Shown: positions 27,520 to 36,289, counted from the first letter of the stretch. The stretch is DNA of 64,000 nt from Unio delphinus (GCA_029339505.1 JAQISU010000025.1:5260501-5324500); one strand, 5' to 3'. Numbers and translations: made by a program. Notes: generated by a model from the sequence alone, not told the origin.

Positions 27520-28287
27520 CTAATTCCATCCGTTGATTGTCGTTAAAGTTTGACGCAGAATATAACTACATTTTATGGGCATCTACTCTCTTTTCTGTTG
27601 ATATCAGAACGTATTCTTTCCTTAATGTTAGCAAATTTAAGAGCAGTAATGTGTTATGTAATGTCATGCCATGTGTACTCTAAGCACAAGTCAGATAGAA
27701 AGGTCATTACTGCTAAGGTTTGAAACAGTTACCAATCCATCACTACCTTTAGTATTAATGAAATAATTTCCATGCAAATATTGTGTGTATATGTAACTCT
27801 TCTACATGATTTTAGATTGTAATGATCGTTTGTTAACAACATTTTACGTACTTAACCTTTGTCTATGATTGTTAGTTAACATATTAAGATAATATTGTTA
27901 AGCATCTTTACATGCACTGTTGACCGAACAAGGTTCTAGAGAGAGACCATTGTTTACGAATTAATTATAGAAAATATCCCATATCCTGGTAGACTATTGT
28001 GTTTTGGGTCTTTATATAAAGCTCCTTGCATGACATATTCATTCCATATTATTATCAATTTTGTAGTTATATTAACTTTAATTTGGGGAAATATTATGTA
28101 TTCTAAATATTCGTTGGAATTATGAAATGGTTATTTACATTTCGGATGGAATTACTACCTTCGGAGTATTATGAATTCAGTCATAGACATTCTGAAATTT
28201 AAAGTTTAAGATACATCAAGACTATTGGCAAATCAACACATTCAAAATTATTGGCATATTAGCACATTTTGTACTGGAATGCACTCG
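27520..28287. other. Unique flank left of Polinton copy 1
   Basis: AT-rich, no gene or repeat recognised. It ends at the AAATA target-site copy at 28288-28292. Confidence 0.6.
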
Positions 28288-28292
28288 AAATA

Positions 28293-28482
28293 AGCAGCAG
28301 AGAGGGTGAATCAGACAACTTTTACAGGCGTCGATTCGGTAATCTAAGGCTTCTTCGTAAATCGGAAAAAAAGTGTCGATTCGATAAATTGAGGCCTCCT
28401 CGATGAATTCGTCAATGACGCCATTGTCGTTGTCACTCACCCTCTCTGCTGCTATGGGTTAACCAAATATTTGATCCAGTCC
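28293..28482 (+). repeat. Left terminal inverted repeat, copy 1
   Basis: It matches 42035-42225 in inverse orientation with few mismatches, ending internally where the minor capsid stop codon begins. The outer 17 bp (AGCAGCAGAGAGGGTGA, 28293-28309) recurs exactly inverted at 28437-28453, so a 161-bp portion of the TIR has its own short inverted ends. Confidence 0.93.
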
Positions 28483-29874
28483 TTAGGATCTCACAAACAG
28501 ACTAATCGCTAGCACCTCTTCTTGTAGATCAATTAGATTATTGGACTGATCTGTGAGTTTGAAAATAATTCTGGTTAATGAATCATTATTACACCGCATA
28601 TAGACTGGATTAACCGGAGACTCAATTATTAAAAATCTTGGAGGGGTTATTGGTGCAAACGAATAAAGAATATATCCTTGCTGAGCTTGATTTGATCGTT
28701 CGAGATTAATTTGATAGCTTCCTTCGATAACATCACATACTAAATTGAGCGCAATCACTGAGGATATATTCACGTTGAACGGAGCGATATGTCTGCCGCC
28801 ACCATCTGGATCATTATTATGTTTGAGGATTTTTATTTCCGGTGATGCTGTTTTCTTCCATGCATCATGAATTATTTTAAAACCAACATCGATGGTGTCA
28901 CTGAGTAGTTTTTTTAGTTCTGGTACGTTATATCCTGGTAGTTTAAATGTTGGAATATCTTTAACGGGAAAATTATATTTTTCTGCAAATCTTGTTCTCG
29001 ATAGGGGATTATCGTCATCTAATATATCCTGAATAATTTTCAAATTAAATGTTTCCATATCGTCGATAATTTTGTTGCATGTTTTTACGACGCTGATAAA
29101 TTCATCTCGGGTGAGAGAGCCGGATTTAAGAGATATTAACAACAGCGATAAATCATTATTCATTGCTGTGAAATTTTTAATGATTTCAGGTTCGTTAACA
29201 AAATGATGTCCCTCTATTCTCTCCCCTGGCTTCTCTCTTCCAGTTGATTGGTATTCGAAACCAAAGAAATCTATAGTGAATTGGTGATCGTTATAACTTT
29301 TTATTGGATTATCAGGTGCTATCACGTTGGTGATATAATCAGTTTTTTGTGGTTCTGGTAAATCAACGGTTTTCCCACCTGGTGGTAATTCAGGCCATCC
29401 TAGTACGGTTCTAATAGAACTCTGATAGATATCTACGACGTATCCTTCTGTGCTTATTTCAATTGCGGATGATAGCGTCTGCTCATGAACCGTTATAGCG
29501 ATTTTTGACTCTACTTCAGTAATCGATTTTATTCTACGCGCGAATTCATTATTGATTTGTTCGATTTGGTATGACCCTGTTGGTATGGAAACAACGTTCC
29601 AGTCTGGGGTACCGTCGTCTTTATTCTTATACGAGAACACCAGTGAATTATTGGGTTGTTGACCACCAAATGATTTTGATCTAATGGTAGGCCAGCTGTG
29701 ATACACTCGTAATTTTCCTAGCGCTATCTCCTTCACGGGGACTGGGCTAGGGAAATTCACACTGAATTCAGGATTCGTTGATGTTATTGATATCATGCTT
29801 GTTTGTACTGGGTTCGTGTTCTCCACTATTCGTTGAAGTAATTCCTGTGGTGTTGTCATTGTTATTATACTCAT
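28483..29874 (-). CDS. Candidate minor capsid (penton-like) protein, copy 1
   Basis: An open 463-residue frame; the copy 2 counterpart (59879-61213, 444 residues) starts at the Met aligned with residue 6 here. The first 150 and last 100 residues are strongly conserved between copies (FSVNFP, LRVYHSWP, DGTPDWNVV, TGSYQIEQIN, SVLGWPELP-like, QGYILYSFAP). The middle 150 residues are variable and differ by insertions. Alternating beta-type sequence with a helical middle and its place in the structural cluster suggest a virion protein. By position, conservation and size I favour the minor capsid/penton role, but there is no diagnostic motif I can cite. The stop codon abuts the TIR. The 5' end overlaps a duplicated gene junction (see 29760-30110). 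Confidence 0.6.
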   Translation of the reverse strand: MSIITMTTPQELLQRIVENTNPVQTSMISITSTNPEFSVNFPSPVPVKEIALGKLRVYHSWPTIRSKSFGGQQPNNSLVFSYKNKDDGTPDWNVVSIPTGSYQIEQINNEFARRIKSITEVESKIAITVHEQTLSSAIEISTEGYVVDIYQSSIRTVLGWPELPPGGKTVDLPEPQKTDYITNVIAPDNPIKSYNDHQFTIDFFGFEYQSTGREKPGERIEGHHFVNEPEIIKNFTAMNNDLSLLLISLKSGSLTRDEFISVVKTCNKIIDDMETFNLKIIQDILDDDNPLSRTRFAEKYNFPVKDIPTFKLPGYNVPELKKLLSDTIDVGFKIIHDAWKKTASPEIKILKHNNDPDGGGRHIAPFNVNISSVIALNLVCDVIEGSYQINLERSNQAQQGYILYSFAPITPPRFLIIESPVNPVYMRCNNDSLTRIIFKLTDQSNNLIDLQEEVLAISLFVRS

Positions 29875-30110
29875 GATTTATTTCAAATTTTGATATCGCG
29901 GAATCATAAATACTGACCATCACTGAGAACTCACTATCTGATATGGTTGAGGTTATTGAGATCATTCTGGTTTTCGGGTTCGTGTTTTCTAATTCCATCG
30001 GTGTTGTCATTGTTATTATATTCATGTTGTCGCTCTAATTTTGATATCGCGGAATCATAAATACTGACCACTGCTGAGAACTCACTATCTGATATAATTG
30101 TATTATCGAG
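29760..30110. repeat. About 150-bp tandem duplication of a gene junction
   Basis: The segment covering the 3' end of the membrane-protein gene and the 5' end of the minor capsid gene occurs twice. 'GATATCGCGGAATCATAAATA' blocks begin at about 29892 and 30042, and 'GGTGTTGTCATTGTTATTAT' blocks at about 29850 and 30000. As a result the middle holds an extra, partial copy of both gene ends. Copy 2 (61119-61213) has only one junction, so the duplication arose in copy 1. Confidence 0.8.
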
Positions 30111-30476
30111 TGACGACGATATCATCGAGGATAATTGCGAGTATGCGGTTGATACAGCATGAAATTGAATTAAGTAATCTTGCAGTTTGCGTTGGCTGCA
30201 TGATGATATCTTTTTTGTTATCCCGGTTGATATACCCGCGATTGTAGCCGCCGCAGAAATGCAAATTGGAACTACAACCGGGGCAATCATTGTAACCGAC
30301 GCAAGTATTATTCCGGCGCCAGTGAGAACGCCTGACACCGAGTACATAGTAACATCAATTACGGTGATTCTTCGTCGGTATTTTTTTATTTTTATTTGAT
30401 ACTCCTCGGCGAACGCTTTGAGTCTAGTTTGAAATTCTCTGACCTGATTATAGCGATATTGCGATGATGAAATCAT
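29934..30476 (-). CDS. Two-helix membrane protein, copy 1
   Basis: The Met at 30476 is chosen because it aligns with the start of copy 2 (61676), although the frame stays open upstream to 30563. The roughly 180-residue product has a basic amphipathic N-terminal helix (residues 9-36), two hydrophobic segments (about 42-64 and 66-86) separated by a Pro, a short basic loop, then a Gln/Ser-rich helical tail. It is conserved in copy 2. Role unknown; it could be a virion membrane-active or assembly protein. It lies between the fibre-like and minor capsid genes and its 3' end overlaps the latter. A perfect 16-bp palindrome sits just upstream at 30487-30502. Confidence 0.65.
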   Translation of the reverse strand: MISSSQYRYNQVREFQTRLKAFAEEYQIKIKKYRRRITVIDVTMYSVSGVLTGAGIILASVTMIAPVVVPICISAAATIAGISTGITKKISSCSQRKLQDYLIQFHAVSTAYSQLSSMISSSLDNTIISDSEFSAVVSIYDSAISKLERQHEYNNNDNTDGIRKHEPENQNDLNNLNHIR

Positions 30477-30486
30477 TTTTATTTTA

Positions 30487-30502
30487 AAAACGCTAGCGTT
30501 TT
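30487..30502. promoter_or_regulatory. 16-bp palindrome upstream of the membrane-protein gene
   Basis: AAAACGCTAGCGTTTT is a perfect palindrome 10 bp 5' of the membrane-protein ATG. Related sequences occur at 33959-33972 (upstream of the capsid gene), 61687-61701 (degenerate, copy 2 equivalent) and 62826-62843. It may be a protein-binding or processing site; the function is inferred only from recurrence. Confidence 0.4.
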
Positions 30503-30526
30503 CAATTACGATTTCAATTGAAACCG

Positions 30527-31472
30527 TTATTTGCTTAAATCCGCTACGAATTCCACATACCACGTTGTTGAAACCCTAACCAAATTTTTATCAGTAGATG
30601 TTATTGTGAACTTTTCAGTTGTATCCTTGTCGATGATCGTTGAAATTGTATTGTTGACCCCAGATGAACTCGACGATGAAATATTAAATTGAGTCGTTGT
30701 CACTAGTGTTAATCGATATATACCCTTGACGGTTGCAGTGATATCTAATTTGTTGTTTGTAGGTGTCCACGCAAATGATCCGTGTTGGATCGTGTTTACT
30801 ACGTTGTTGGTTTTCTCATGAGGAATTTTTGCTTTTTCAATGATTGTTATCATCCTCGAAAAATCATTTTTGATGGCTTCGATGAAGGTTTTCGTCTCAT
30901 CGATGAATTTTTTGATATCAGGGATTTTTATGTCGAGTTTATCGAATGTAGTTCCAAGAAATTTATCAATGATATTTCTACGAAAAATTGAAAACTGTTT
31001 TCCGTGTTCTTCAATTTTAGATTGAAGTGTTGTTAGTTCCAACAGAGAATTTTCCAACTCATTGTTGAAAGTTTCTATTCTATCTGTAATAGTCGAAACG
31101 AGTAAACCTGGTTTGAGTTTACCCTGATTGGAAAATAACACGATAGTATTCTCGATTGCGTTTCGTTGTTTAACTAAAATATCATCCAACGACACATCAC
31201 TAGTTTTCAATTTACCCTGATTGGAAAATAACACGATAGTATTATCGATTGCGTATCGTTGTTTAACTAAAATATCATCCAACGACACATCACTAGTTTT
31301 CAATTTACCCTGTTTGTCTTGAAATACAACTATTTCATTAGGATCAACACTTGTTAAGTTCAACGTCTCAGCGATTTCATCTTTAATTTTTTTTTTGTAT
31401 GTTCTTGATAGAATCAGGGGTTGCAGTGTCATCGGGTTTGGGTTTCAGAGGTCTTCCCTAAATATCAATCAT
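30527..31472 (-). pseudogene. Fibre-like coiled-coil protein, copy 1 (interrupted 5' end)
   Basis: The main open part is 30527-31432. It contains acidic/helical repeats, a long coiled-coil-like stretch, and a beta-rich C-terminal domain with a Ser-rich loop (SSSSSSG), resembling a stalk plus trimeric head. By alignment with copy 2 (61749-62777) the original start is the ATG at 31470-31472, two bases from the protease stop. That start is followed by TAG at codon 5 (31458-31460, a Trp codon in copy 2) and by a frame break in a ten-base A run (31387-31396). The 31-codon unit 'GKLKTSDVSLDDILVKQR...' is present twice in tandem (about 31126-31311) but once in copy 2, while a 60-residue segment of copy 2 is absent here. 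Virion attachment is a reasonable guess, not shown. Confidence 0.65.
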
Positions 31473-31474
31473 TG

Positions 31475-32419
31475 TTATTGTAAAACTCTTTCTCTCTCTA
31501 AAATCTTTGATTCCCAGCGATTACTAGTGTATTCATTTACGACAACATGTGGTGGTTTTCCCCTTGGGTTACCCAACGAGTTAGAAATAGCGTTAAGGAC
31601 ATTTAATACTTCGCTGCCACATATTGGTGGGTCAATCATCGTTTGTGTTGGTAGCGTAGAATACCAAGTCTTTATTGAAAAAGTTTTTATATAACGCATA
31701 AACTCTTTTGGTGGGGCTAATCCATATGAATCAAAATAGACAATCCCACGTGGATCAATAGCGTATGCAACCCAGTGAGTTCCGGGTCCGGTGCTGTTAT
31801 CTAAATTAATGATTCCGGTTTCAACGCTGTTTGGTTGATGTGGTAATTGATTTTTCATAAAGACACCTCTAAAATTTTTAATCGCCAGTTTTTTAGCAGC
31901 ATCGAGTAAATCAAAATTGGACATTGGAGTCAAAGACTCTTCAATCAACGACTCTCCAACTAATAAACCGATCCTAGTCTCAGGCCTTTTCCGCTGTACC
32001 ATGAATACGGGGTTCCTGGTAGTCTTAGACCCTTTCCCTTTTTTATATCCTTGTCCAGTTGCCTTCTTTAGTTCCATTCCTACTGCAGTACCAACGGCTC
32101 CTAACGCTGCCGCTTTAGCCACCGATGGGGCTGCTGCTGCAATCAAGGCCGGAATTGCAGCTAACAATGGAAATATACCGCCTGTTTTCATCATATTTTT
32201 GATAGCAGCCGCATAAAGAGTAATCTGAACACCTTTTCTTGCTACTACTGCATCATTGAAATGTTTTATTTGACGAGTTGTTAACGACAATTTATTTGCA
32301 CCACCGGTCATTTGATTAGGTTTCAACGTGATTGTGGTTCCACATTGCTAATCTGATTTGGATTGTAATTTTTTTAATTGACCAGGTGTCAACGATACAT
32401 TGATATTACTATACGACAT
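31475..32419 (-). pseudogene. Core protein / adenain-like protease fusion, copy 1
   Basis: The N-terminal half is a small basic protein with a hydrophobic helix (GGIFPLLAAIPALIAAAAP) and a Gly/Lys-rich tail, reminiscent of adenovirus-type core or pVI/pX proteins. The C-terminal half is a C5/Ulp1-type cysteine protease. Numbering from the Met at 32326, the catalytic set is visible: H184 (GTHWV), D199 (YFDSYG), Q228 (LPTQ) and C236 (PPICG). Such proteases mature virion proteins. The frame runs through both halves without a break, but an in-frame TAG at 32348-32350 cuts off the 23 first codons after the ATG at 32419; copy 2 has a Lys codon there. Re-initiation at 32326 would give a 283-residue product. 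Confidence 0.82.
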
Positions 32420-32437
32420 TATACATAAACGATTGAT

Positions 32438-32457
32438 TCTAAATCGTTTACGATTTC
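32438..32457 (-). promoter_or_regulatory. CGATTTAGA motif 19 nt upstream of the core gene
   Basis: The minus strand reads CGATTTAGA at 32438-32446, and the arms AAATCGT/ACGATTT (32442-32457) form a near-palindrome. The same 9-mer stands 18-20 nt upstream of the capsid ATG (33913-33921) and of the copy 2 core ATG (63754-63762). Confidence 0.45.
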
Positions 32458-32478
32458 AATGAAAAATTCATAGAATTT

Positions 32479-33893
32479 TCAAAGATTTTCCACTGGCGCA
32501 TCTACCACTCTCATTCTTCCTCCATCACCTTCGAGTAGCATTGATTTGTCGCTGAGAATGACAGCAACTGCTCTATAATTATCAATAGCACCACGAAGCA
32601 CATTAGCTCTAAAGTGTATATCAACGACAGACTGTCTTGTTAAATCAAGATGTTCCAGTGAAAAGTAATAGATCGGATATAGATTTTTAAAATCCAACTG
32701 TGATATTTGTAGACCATTATCGACAGTTTGATCACGTGCCATAAATGACAACAACCTATGATACACGCGTGCAATATGATTCTGACCGTAATCATGTTGT
32801 ACATCCTCGGATGGTTCCTGCTGGCCGTTTATTCTCAGTGAGACGTCTTTAACACCTAATTGATCAAATATCATATGGCTGGAGAGTTGATTGCCAACTC
32901 GTGCGTTATCTTGTAACGCAATAAATATATGACGTGGCGCAGCAACACCTTGTTTTGATGCTAGGTTCCACGTGAATAACCCGTTCAGATTTGATTGTTT
33001 AACATCTGTACTTACCGTTAGCCAACTTAGTAACGATTTTCCTCCATGGTCCATAAATGATAGTAATCGTTCTTTTGCGGTAATTGATGGAGTCAACACT
33101 GGCATCCATAATGATAGTTTTGTTAAAATGACTTTACCGGCATCATCATTTACATGATCTGCAGCTGGGTTTGCTGAAATCCTCCAAATTGCGTCATTAT
33201 CATCACTCTTTCGCACCAGTGCTACTGTATGCTTCGCTCCATAAATAACTTTTCTGACGTTTCTACAGAATCCAAATATGTGATGCAGTGGAATCGCGCA
33301 TGAAAATGATTTACGCCCCCTCCCCAACATTAATATACATGTTGTAGCTCCTAGATTGAAATTAGCATCGTTGTTTATAATCATATCCTCGACATCAGCA
33401 TCACTATTATCACGTTTTTTGGTCGTCTTACAACAAATGGATTTCCTCCAGCGGTATTTTTAACATCCTTTGCAAACATCAAAGAAGGTCCTGCTGATCT
33501 TGTATAATCATCGGAATATCTCGCTAACCCGATTATTGTTGTAGCCACATCAACATCGCGATCTATCGACTCAATTTCTTTTCCATCAATGAGATATCTA
33601 GCACTCTCAAATAGCGCCATGATACCATTATTGACAAACCCGACTTGAGTACCAGCTGGAAACGGTGCTGGTACAGCAGGAGTATCAGCAGCTGTTACAA
33701 GTTCTCCTTCTACTTCGATAAATGCTTCACAGGGCAAAAAGTATTTACTTTTATCATGGACTTGAAGTTCAATTCTTGATCGACTATTTGAGTCTATGGC
33801 ATGATAGGCGTAATATTGATAATCGCGTACAGAATCATCCTTGCGAACTGGGGCGTCTATATCAAACGCTGGATCAGGTGACCTTTTGAACAT
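32479..33893 (-). CDS. Major capsid protein, copy 1 (one frame change)
   Basis: Two overlapping frames, 33381-33893 (170 codons) and 32479-33384 (301 codons), together make a protein of about 470 residues, the usual size for Polinton-type double jelly-roll capsid proteins. Features include an N-terminal 'KRSPDPAFDIDAP' arm, beta-rich segments, and the conserved C-terminal stretch (YPIYYFSLEHLDLTRQ, ending APVENL) shared with copy 2. The frames meet at a six-T run (33415-33420 on the plus strand). On the coding strand this is A AAA AAC in the phase required for canonical -1 ribosomal slippage. It may be a programmed site, a mutation or an assembly error. The gene identity rests on length, neighbours and beta-rich sequence, not on a search. 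Confidence 0.72.
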
Positions 33894-33912
33894 TTTATTC
33901 TATTTATCAGAG

Positions 33913-33921
33913 TCTAAATCG
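33913..33921 (-). promoter_or_regulatory. CGATTTAGA motif upstream of the capsid gene
   Basis: Same 9-mer and almost the same distance to the ATG (33891-33893) as upstream of both core genes. Candidate late promoter or 5' UTR element. Confidence 0.45.
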
Positions 33922-34012
33922 TGAAATCGTAAACGATGAGAATGTTACCAGGACAAGTAACGCTAGTGTTTTCAACTATGCCGCTACCTAAATATCTATC
34001 TCCAGTTGACTC

Positions 34013-34588
34013 CTAATCATCCTCTACAACTAGATACTTTTTATCTCTTCTACTCAATACTTTGTCTTTAAAACTCTTAAAATCATTGCGGTTACTGTCT
34101 GTGATTCTAAATCTATTACGGTTTGTCAGGTATACTTTTTTTATCCAATTATCGTCGTGTTTTATATACCCTTTATACTCTTTGTTTACAACTCTTTCTC
34201 TTTGATCGAATGAAAAATTACCCGCGGTAAAGTTAATTAAATCATTGTCATTTTTAAAAATTTTAATTTTGCTGTATGCATCGTATGTAAATATATTTTG
34301 CGGTGAATACATTTTTTCTATAGTAACGTCTTCTTCTTCTTCTGGTTTTCTTTCAGTAGCACCTAGTTCTTCTAGTACTTGATCTTCTTTTTGTTGTTGC
34401 CGTGAAGTAGTTACTAAAGACTTTTTTGTTTGTTCGGTCTCTGCTGCAATTTTTTCAAGCACACCAAGAACAGGCACTTCTCTTCGCTTGCCTTCCTCAG
34501 GAATATCTCCAAATATTGCTCGTTCAGTAGCTGTTTTCACATCTTTGGTCGCCTTAGTTACCGGGGCGAACAGTTGTTCACTTGACAC
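34013..34588 (-). CDS. Charged protein of unknown function
   Basis: The frame encodes 191 residues from a GTG at 34588, with an acidic centre (KPEEEEDV) and a basic C-terminal third rich in Asn, Lys and Arg. The frame remains open and protein-like (Arg/Gln-rich helices) upstream to a TGA at 34745-34747 without any ATG, so the natural start is missing, spliced on, or lost. It lies upstream of the capsid gene on the same strand. No domain was recognised. Its position in the virion cluster hints at a structural or scaffolding role, which is inference only. Confidence 0.5.
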   Translation of the reverse strand: MSSEQLFAPVTKATKDVKTATERAIFGDIPEEGKRREVPVLGVLEKIAAETEQTKKSLVTTSRQQQKEDQVLEELGATERKPEEEEDVTIEKMYSPQNIFTYDAYSKIKIFKNDNDLINFTAGNFSFDQRERVVNKEYKGYIKHDDNWIKKVYLTNRNRFRITDSNRNDFKSFKDKVLSRRDKKYLVVEDD

Positions 34589-34787
34589 AGAAAAGTCAGT
34601 CTGCGCTTGTTGTCGTTGTTGAAGTTTCTCACAAAGTCTGTCTCGAACCGGTATAAACTTTTTAATTGCTGCTAGCCGCTCTCGGGCTAATCTAGTTGTA
34701 AGCGATTCACCTACCCTACCATATAGTGTTTGTGAACTGAGTTTTCAAATGTGAAACTATCACAATTAAAAGCTGAGTTATTAAATA

Positions 34788-35066
34788 ATGTACCATCAAG
34801 CTAACGTATCCATCTCGGACAAGGTTAAACTGTACGACGCTATCCGCGAGTGTTTCAGAAATAACATCGCTGGGGGTTTCAGAATTGTAATATCTGAGAA
34901 CGGCGATGAACGATTTTTGTTAACGACGCGGCAACAACAACAACTACGTGAAAATGGAGGCGTCGCGGTGATTACTTGCTACCACAACCAGATCATCCAG
35001 TACTCACATAACTGCATGAGCAGTACCAAACTGCTGAGTATCCTTTCAGGAGAAAATCCCAAGTGA
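34788..35066 (+). CDS. Small protein of unknown function (plus strand)
   Basis: 92 residues, ATG start, ordinary composition with a Gln run (RQQQQLREN) and two His/Tyr-rich segments. It is the only plus-strand gene in the left half and is divergent from the minus-strand gene ending the virion cluster, with a short AT-rich gap that could hold a bidirectional promoter. No family recognised. Confidence 0.45.
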   Translation: MYHQANVSISDKVKLYDAIRECFRNNIAGGFRIVISENGDERFLLTTRQQQQLRENGGVAVITCYHNQIIQYSHNCMSSTKLLSILSGENPK

Positions 35067-35127
35067 GTGTTACAAAAAACGCTAAAAAAATTAATTTTTT
35101 AAATTATTTACTGAAAGCCTTTTTTTT

Positions 35128-35308
35128 AGTAATGCTCACGTGGTTAAAATACTGGTTTTTGCTCGTTTAATTTTCTAAGATCACGAACTTTAGAACTAAT
35201 TTCAGCTCGTTCTTTTTAGTAACGCTCACGTGGTTAAAATACTGGTTTTTCCTCGTTTAATATTTTTCTAAGATCACGAACTTTAGAACTAATTTCAGCT
35301 CGTTTTTG
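35128..35308. repeat. Tandem duplication of a gene 3' end, about 90 bp, 2 copies
   Basis: 35128-35216 and 35217-35308 share nearly the whole sequence (GCTCACGTGGTTAAAATACT and TCTAAGATCACGAACTTTAG blocks). The second unit contains the C-terminal codons of the gene at 35234-35575. The first unit is a downstream extra copy. Confidence 0.85.
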
Positions 35309-35575
35309 ATACTCTTGGCCGAGCTTTTGACGTATTGCTTCAACGGTGCTAAATAGCGTTATAAATACATCAATATCGTTACCGTACAAACAAGCATAGA
35401 TGGACTTTTGAACTCCTTTCACGAGTCTGTACATCTTAGGTAAAACTGACTGATACTCAATGTCTTCATATTCCGAGGCAATCCTGTCACAGTCGAGATC
35501 TTTAGATAATATTATCCCTCTATTTTTTAAAATTAAAATTTCAGCAATTATAGAATTTACATCTTTGATATCCAT
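35234..35575 (-). CDS. Helical protein of unknown function
   Basis: 113 residues, ATG start, almost entirely helical with Lys/Glu/Arg heptad-like spacing at the C-terminus (KRAEISSKVRDLRKIL). The upstream flank is very AT-rich with TATAAATATA-like sequence at 35585-35610, a plausible promoter. The gene is separated from the virion cluster and close to the hairpin at 35630-35881. Confidence 0.5.
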   Translation of the reverse strand: MDIKDVNSIIAEILILKNRGIILSKDLDCDRIASEYEDIEYQSVLPKMYRLVKGVQKSIYACLYGNDIDVFITLFSTVEAIRQKLGQEYQKRAEISSKVRDLRKILNEEKPVF

Positions 35576-35629
35576 TATTTATATTTTTATATAAATATAA
35601 TATATTTACCTCTAATTATTAGAAAAAAA

Positions 35630-35881
35630 TGCAAAATAAATGGTATAAATTATGAGCGGTTATTCATTCATGAGTCCCTTATTCAGGCCTTTGTGTCTTT
35701 GTTAGGGTCTTTTCTTTTGGCTATCCATTCCAGATGCCTTTTTCTTTTGGCTATCCATTTCGGATGCCCTTTGTGACCCTAACACTGTTTTTATTAGCCG
35801 GTAGCCCATTCTGTGCTACCCTGTGGGGTTCCTCATGTGAATGTAGAGCCTTTTGCATCAATTTATACCATTTATTTTACA
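35630..35881. repeat. 252-bp fold-back element (hairpin or nested MITE)
   Basis: The ends 35630-35651 and 35860-35881 are inverted copies (AAAATAAATGGTATAAATT perfect over 19 bp). Further inverted matches occur inward (CATTCATGAG versus CTCATGTGAATG, TTAGGGTC versus GACCCTAA), so nearly the whole segment can fold. It also holds a direct repeat around TTTGGCTATCCATT (about 35715 and 35745). It lies between the two gene arms. It could be a nested MITE or a structural site such as an origin. Confidence 0.65.
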
Positions 35882-36188
35882 CCCAATTTTACTTTGACAC
35901 AAACACATACTCTCCGGCGAGGGGTCTAACTCAGCAAACACTGAATTAGATCTCTCAGAAGGTATATGTTTGATTGGATGTTATTGTGGCGTGGGCGTGG
36001 TAAACCAAACCAACATGGCAACCCATGAAATTAAATTCATGGTTGCATGAGTTGGAAAAAACACCAACCCACGCTACCGAGAATGCGATAGCATGAGTTA
36101 CTATGTTGGTTTGGCTGAGGGGGACCGCCCCTCCCCCACCCCAATTAATAGAAAAACATCTTCCGTTTCGCCATCAAATAATGTATCT

Positions 36189-36262
36189 GCTATGGGGACC
36201 GAACACGTACTTGATAGATCTATGTTTACAAGACAAACACGCTACCATTACACCACGGAACT
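36189..36262 (-). ncRNA. Degenerate tRNA-like sequence (Pol III promoter-like)
   Basis: The minus strand begins GTTCCGTGGTGTAATGGTAG, a good tRNA D-arm/box A. It continues with a TTTGT-CTTGTAA-ACA anticodon arm like that of tRNA-Thr(UGU) and a box B-like GTGTTCGGTCCC. The acceptor ends do not pair, so it is not a functional tRNA. A TTTTT stop for Pol III follows at about 36150. It is probably a relic of a SINE head or a Pol III promoter captured by the element. Confidence 0.4.
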
Positions 36263-36289
36263 GTCATACAGAATAGAGATTTTTTAATA

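Noticed and set aside
28222..28440. 72-codon minus-strand frame over the left end
   Set aside because: It lies almost entirely in the terminal repeat, and the same sequence occurs at the right end without an equivalent gene.
30187..30399. Plus-strand frames inside the left arm (also 30782-31025, 31917-32216, 60141-60422)
   Set aside because: Antisense shadows of conserved minus-strand genes present in both element copies.
36189..36262. Functional tRNA-Thr or tRNA-Gln gene
   Set aside because: Box A and the anticodon arm look right but the acceptor stem cannot pair and the T arm is weak.
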